A DNA stretch of 64,000 nt. Source: Vespa crabro. Its lineage: Eukaryota > Arthropoda > Insecta > Hymenoptera > Vespidae. The position numbers and the translations under genes are program-made. The first letter of the stretch is position 1. Every line of letters starts with the position of its first letter. The notes beneath the pieces are model-generated. The model made no database searches. It had not been told where the DNA came from and saw only the letters and a list, made by a program, of their open reading frames with translations. The stretch covers positions 3,773,320-3,837,319 of the forward strand of contig NC_060966.1 of the NCBI RefSeq assembly GCF_910589235.1. Reading direction: 5' to 3'. Of the stretch, positions 62,825 to 64,000 are shown one piece after another.

Positions 62825-62830
<6 letters not shown>
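62500..62830. other. GC-richer unique island with (GGTTC)n
   Basis: Five GGTTC pentamers (62559-62584) are followed by unique sequence. CTCCAG|GTAATT at about 62605 is donor-like, and CGCAGGATGGCTCGC at about 62730 is acceptor- and start-like, but the frame from that ATG runs into (TA)n and stops after 53 codons. Possibly a non-coding exon or a regulatory block. Confidence 0.3.
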
Positions 62831-62892
<62 letters not shown>

Positions 62893-63760
62893 GACACATA
62901 CGTACATACGTAGACATGTATGTACGTATGTACATACGTAAATATATATAAGCGGAATACACATCCTAGCAAATATCTCCCTCTGTTCTATCTACCCTCT
63001 CCCTTTTCCCACCTGTATCAACGATGAGAAATAGTACGAGTTAAGAGATACGATCGAAATAGATCTTCGAATATACTCGATCCAACAAATCTTAGTTGAT
63101 AACTATGCAAATTATGTCGGTTAACTTTGGATATGTATTAACGAATGAATTATTTGGCAATAATCTTTTAACCCAGTACTCATCGTAGATTAGACACCGA
63201 TCGCGTTAAAATACATACATACCGTAAGAACGAAAATTAAATAAGATTAATAGGATCATCTTGAATCATTTTATATATTTAGATTGAGAAAGTTGGACTT
63301 TTGGCTTAGTTTCAGTATTTATTGACGCTTAGGATACACACATAGAGAGACATGGACTCGAGTGCACTCACATACCAGAAATTTCATCTCTCTCTCTCTC
63401 TCTCCCTCCCTCTCCCTCTATATGTTTCTATCTCTGTCTTTATCTGGCACCTCGAACTTAATGAACATTTATAAATTCATAAAAATAGATCCCTTTAGTA
63501 GCCCTCACCCCACATCCCTCCTCTTTCCCTGTTTGGCACAGGGAAACCAGGTGTTAATATTTGTTTGCTAGTCGGTTATATCGGTTATCTTCTTGTTAAG
63601 CAAGATTAAGATTAACGAGCTTATATGCATATGCATGGAGATATTCTAGTTGACCTATGGAAAAATACATTTCTCGATAAATTGCACTGATTAATACAAC
63701 GTTATGAGGTTTTTTATACCCACAATGCTAAACACATCCTTTCTCTACGTTTAATTTAAG
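62830..63760. other. (ACAT)n(TA)n and mixed AT-rich DNA
   Basis: (ACAT)n and (TA)n at 62828-62890, (CT)n at 63388-63420; nothing else recognised. Confidence 0.8.
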
Positions 63761-63765
63761 CAACA

Positions 63766-63766
<1 letters not shown>

Positions 63767-63847
<81 letters not shown>
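63767..63847. repeat. (ATT)n array, 27 copies
   Basis: An uninterrupted 81-bp trinucleotide run near the right edge; followed by T/C-rich DNA to the end. Confidence 0.95.
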
Positions 63848-63849
<2 letters not shown>

Positions 63850-64000
63850 CTTGTATTTCTTTTACATCATCGTAATATTACAAGCGAAAATTTATACCAT
63901 CGTTATCAATAGAATTGAATAGATTTTTCTTCTTCTTTTTCTTCTTTTTCTATTTTTTCTTTTTCCTTTTTTTTTTTTTTCTTCTTCTATTGTCGTAATA

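Noticed and set aside
62732..62893. ATG-initiated 53-codon frame starting MARVYRMNLATQTSH
   Set aside because: The second half is (ACAT)n/(TA)n and the stop lies right after the microsatellite.

Overview
This window looks like an intron-rich, gene-poor stretch of an insect nuclear genome. It is strongly AT-rich and full of (CT/GA)n, (AT)n, trinucleotide and tetranucleotide microsatellites and long homopurine/homopyrimidine tracts. It has spliceosomal introns with GT-AG borders, no operons, no RNA genes that I can recognise, and only very short coding exons. The texture, the GC-richer coding exons in an AT-rich background and a mariner-type element suggest a hymenopteran (ant, bee or wasp), but that assignment is inference. 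Almost every long open frame in the window is a read-through of microsatellite DNA (poly-Ser/Leu, Arg/Glu, Phe, Lys, Tyr/Ile) and is not a gene.

Two coding loci are supported. (1) On the minus strand, four exons between 14097 and 9440 join in phase into the first 239 residues of a SOWAH (sosondowah) family protein: 14097-13971, 13514-13453, 11875-11498 and 9589-9440. The remaining exons, including the expected ankyrin repeats, must lie beyond position 1, because the intron after exon 4 runs to the window edge. (2) On the plus strand, 32251-32361 is a 37-codon first coding exon with a consensus donor. It opens an unidentified acidic, proline-rich protein. It lies downstream of a GC-rich, repeat-dense block (30.4-31.8 kb) and inside a long GA-rich leader. 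No second exon could be recognised. Two further islands (18238-18327 and 24671-24793) carry very short open frames with protein-like composition, but they are not convincing on sequence alone.

Layout. 1-9.4 kb: SOWAH last visible intron, with a tandem duplication (3.84-4.81 kb) whose second copy contains an 81-bp mariner-like MITE, plus a 38-bp perfect palindrome. 9.4-14.1 kb: SOWAH exons. 14.1-30.4 kb: AT-rich intergenic DNA with several local tandem duplications (14.5, 18.9, 19.5-20.3, 26.2-27.1 and 29.3-29.7 kb) and scattered GC-richer islands. 30.4-32.4 kb: GC-rich putative promoter/leader region and the orphan first exon. 32.4-64 kb: presumed first intron of that gene and/or intergenic DNA. 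It holds decayed tandem arrays with units of about 200 bp (37.2-39.85 and 46.7-48.1 kb), a 13-copy 28-bp minisatellite (42.82-43.18 kb), a decayed 65-70-bp repeat (43.55-43.78 kb), two-copy duplications (56.24 and 58.08 kb) and facing GTAG/CTAC arrays (60.84-61.15 kb).

No defence system, CRISPR array, biosynthetic cluster or other multi-gene system is present. The notable material is repeat biology: local tandem duplications at every stage of decay, each unit carrying its own purine or pyrimidine tract.
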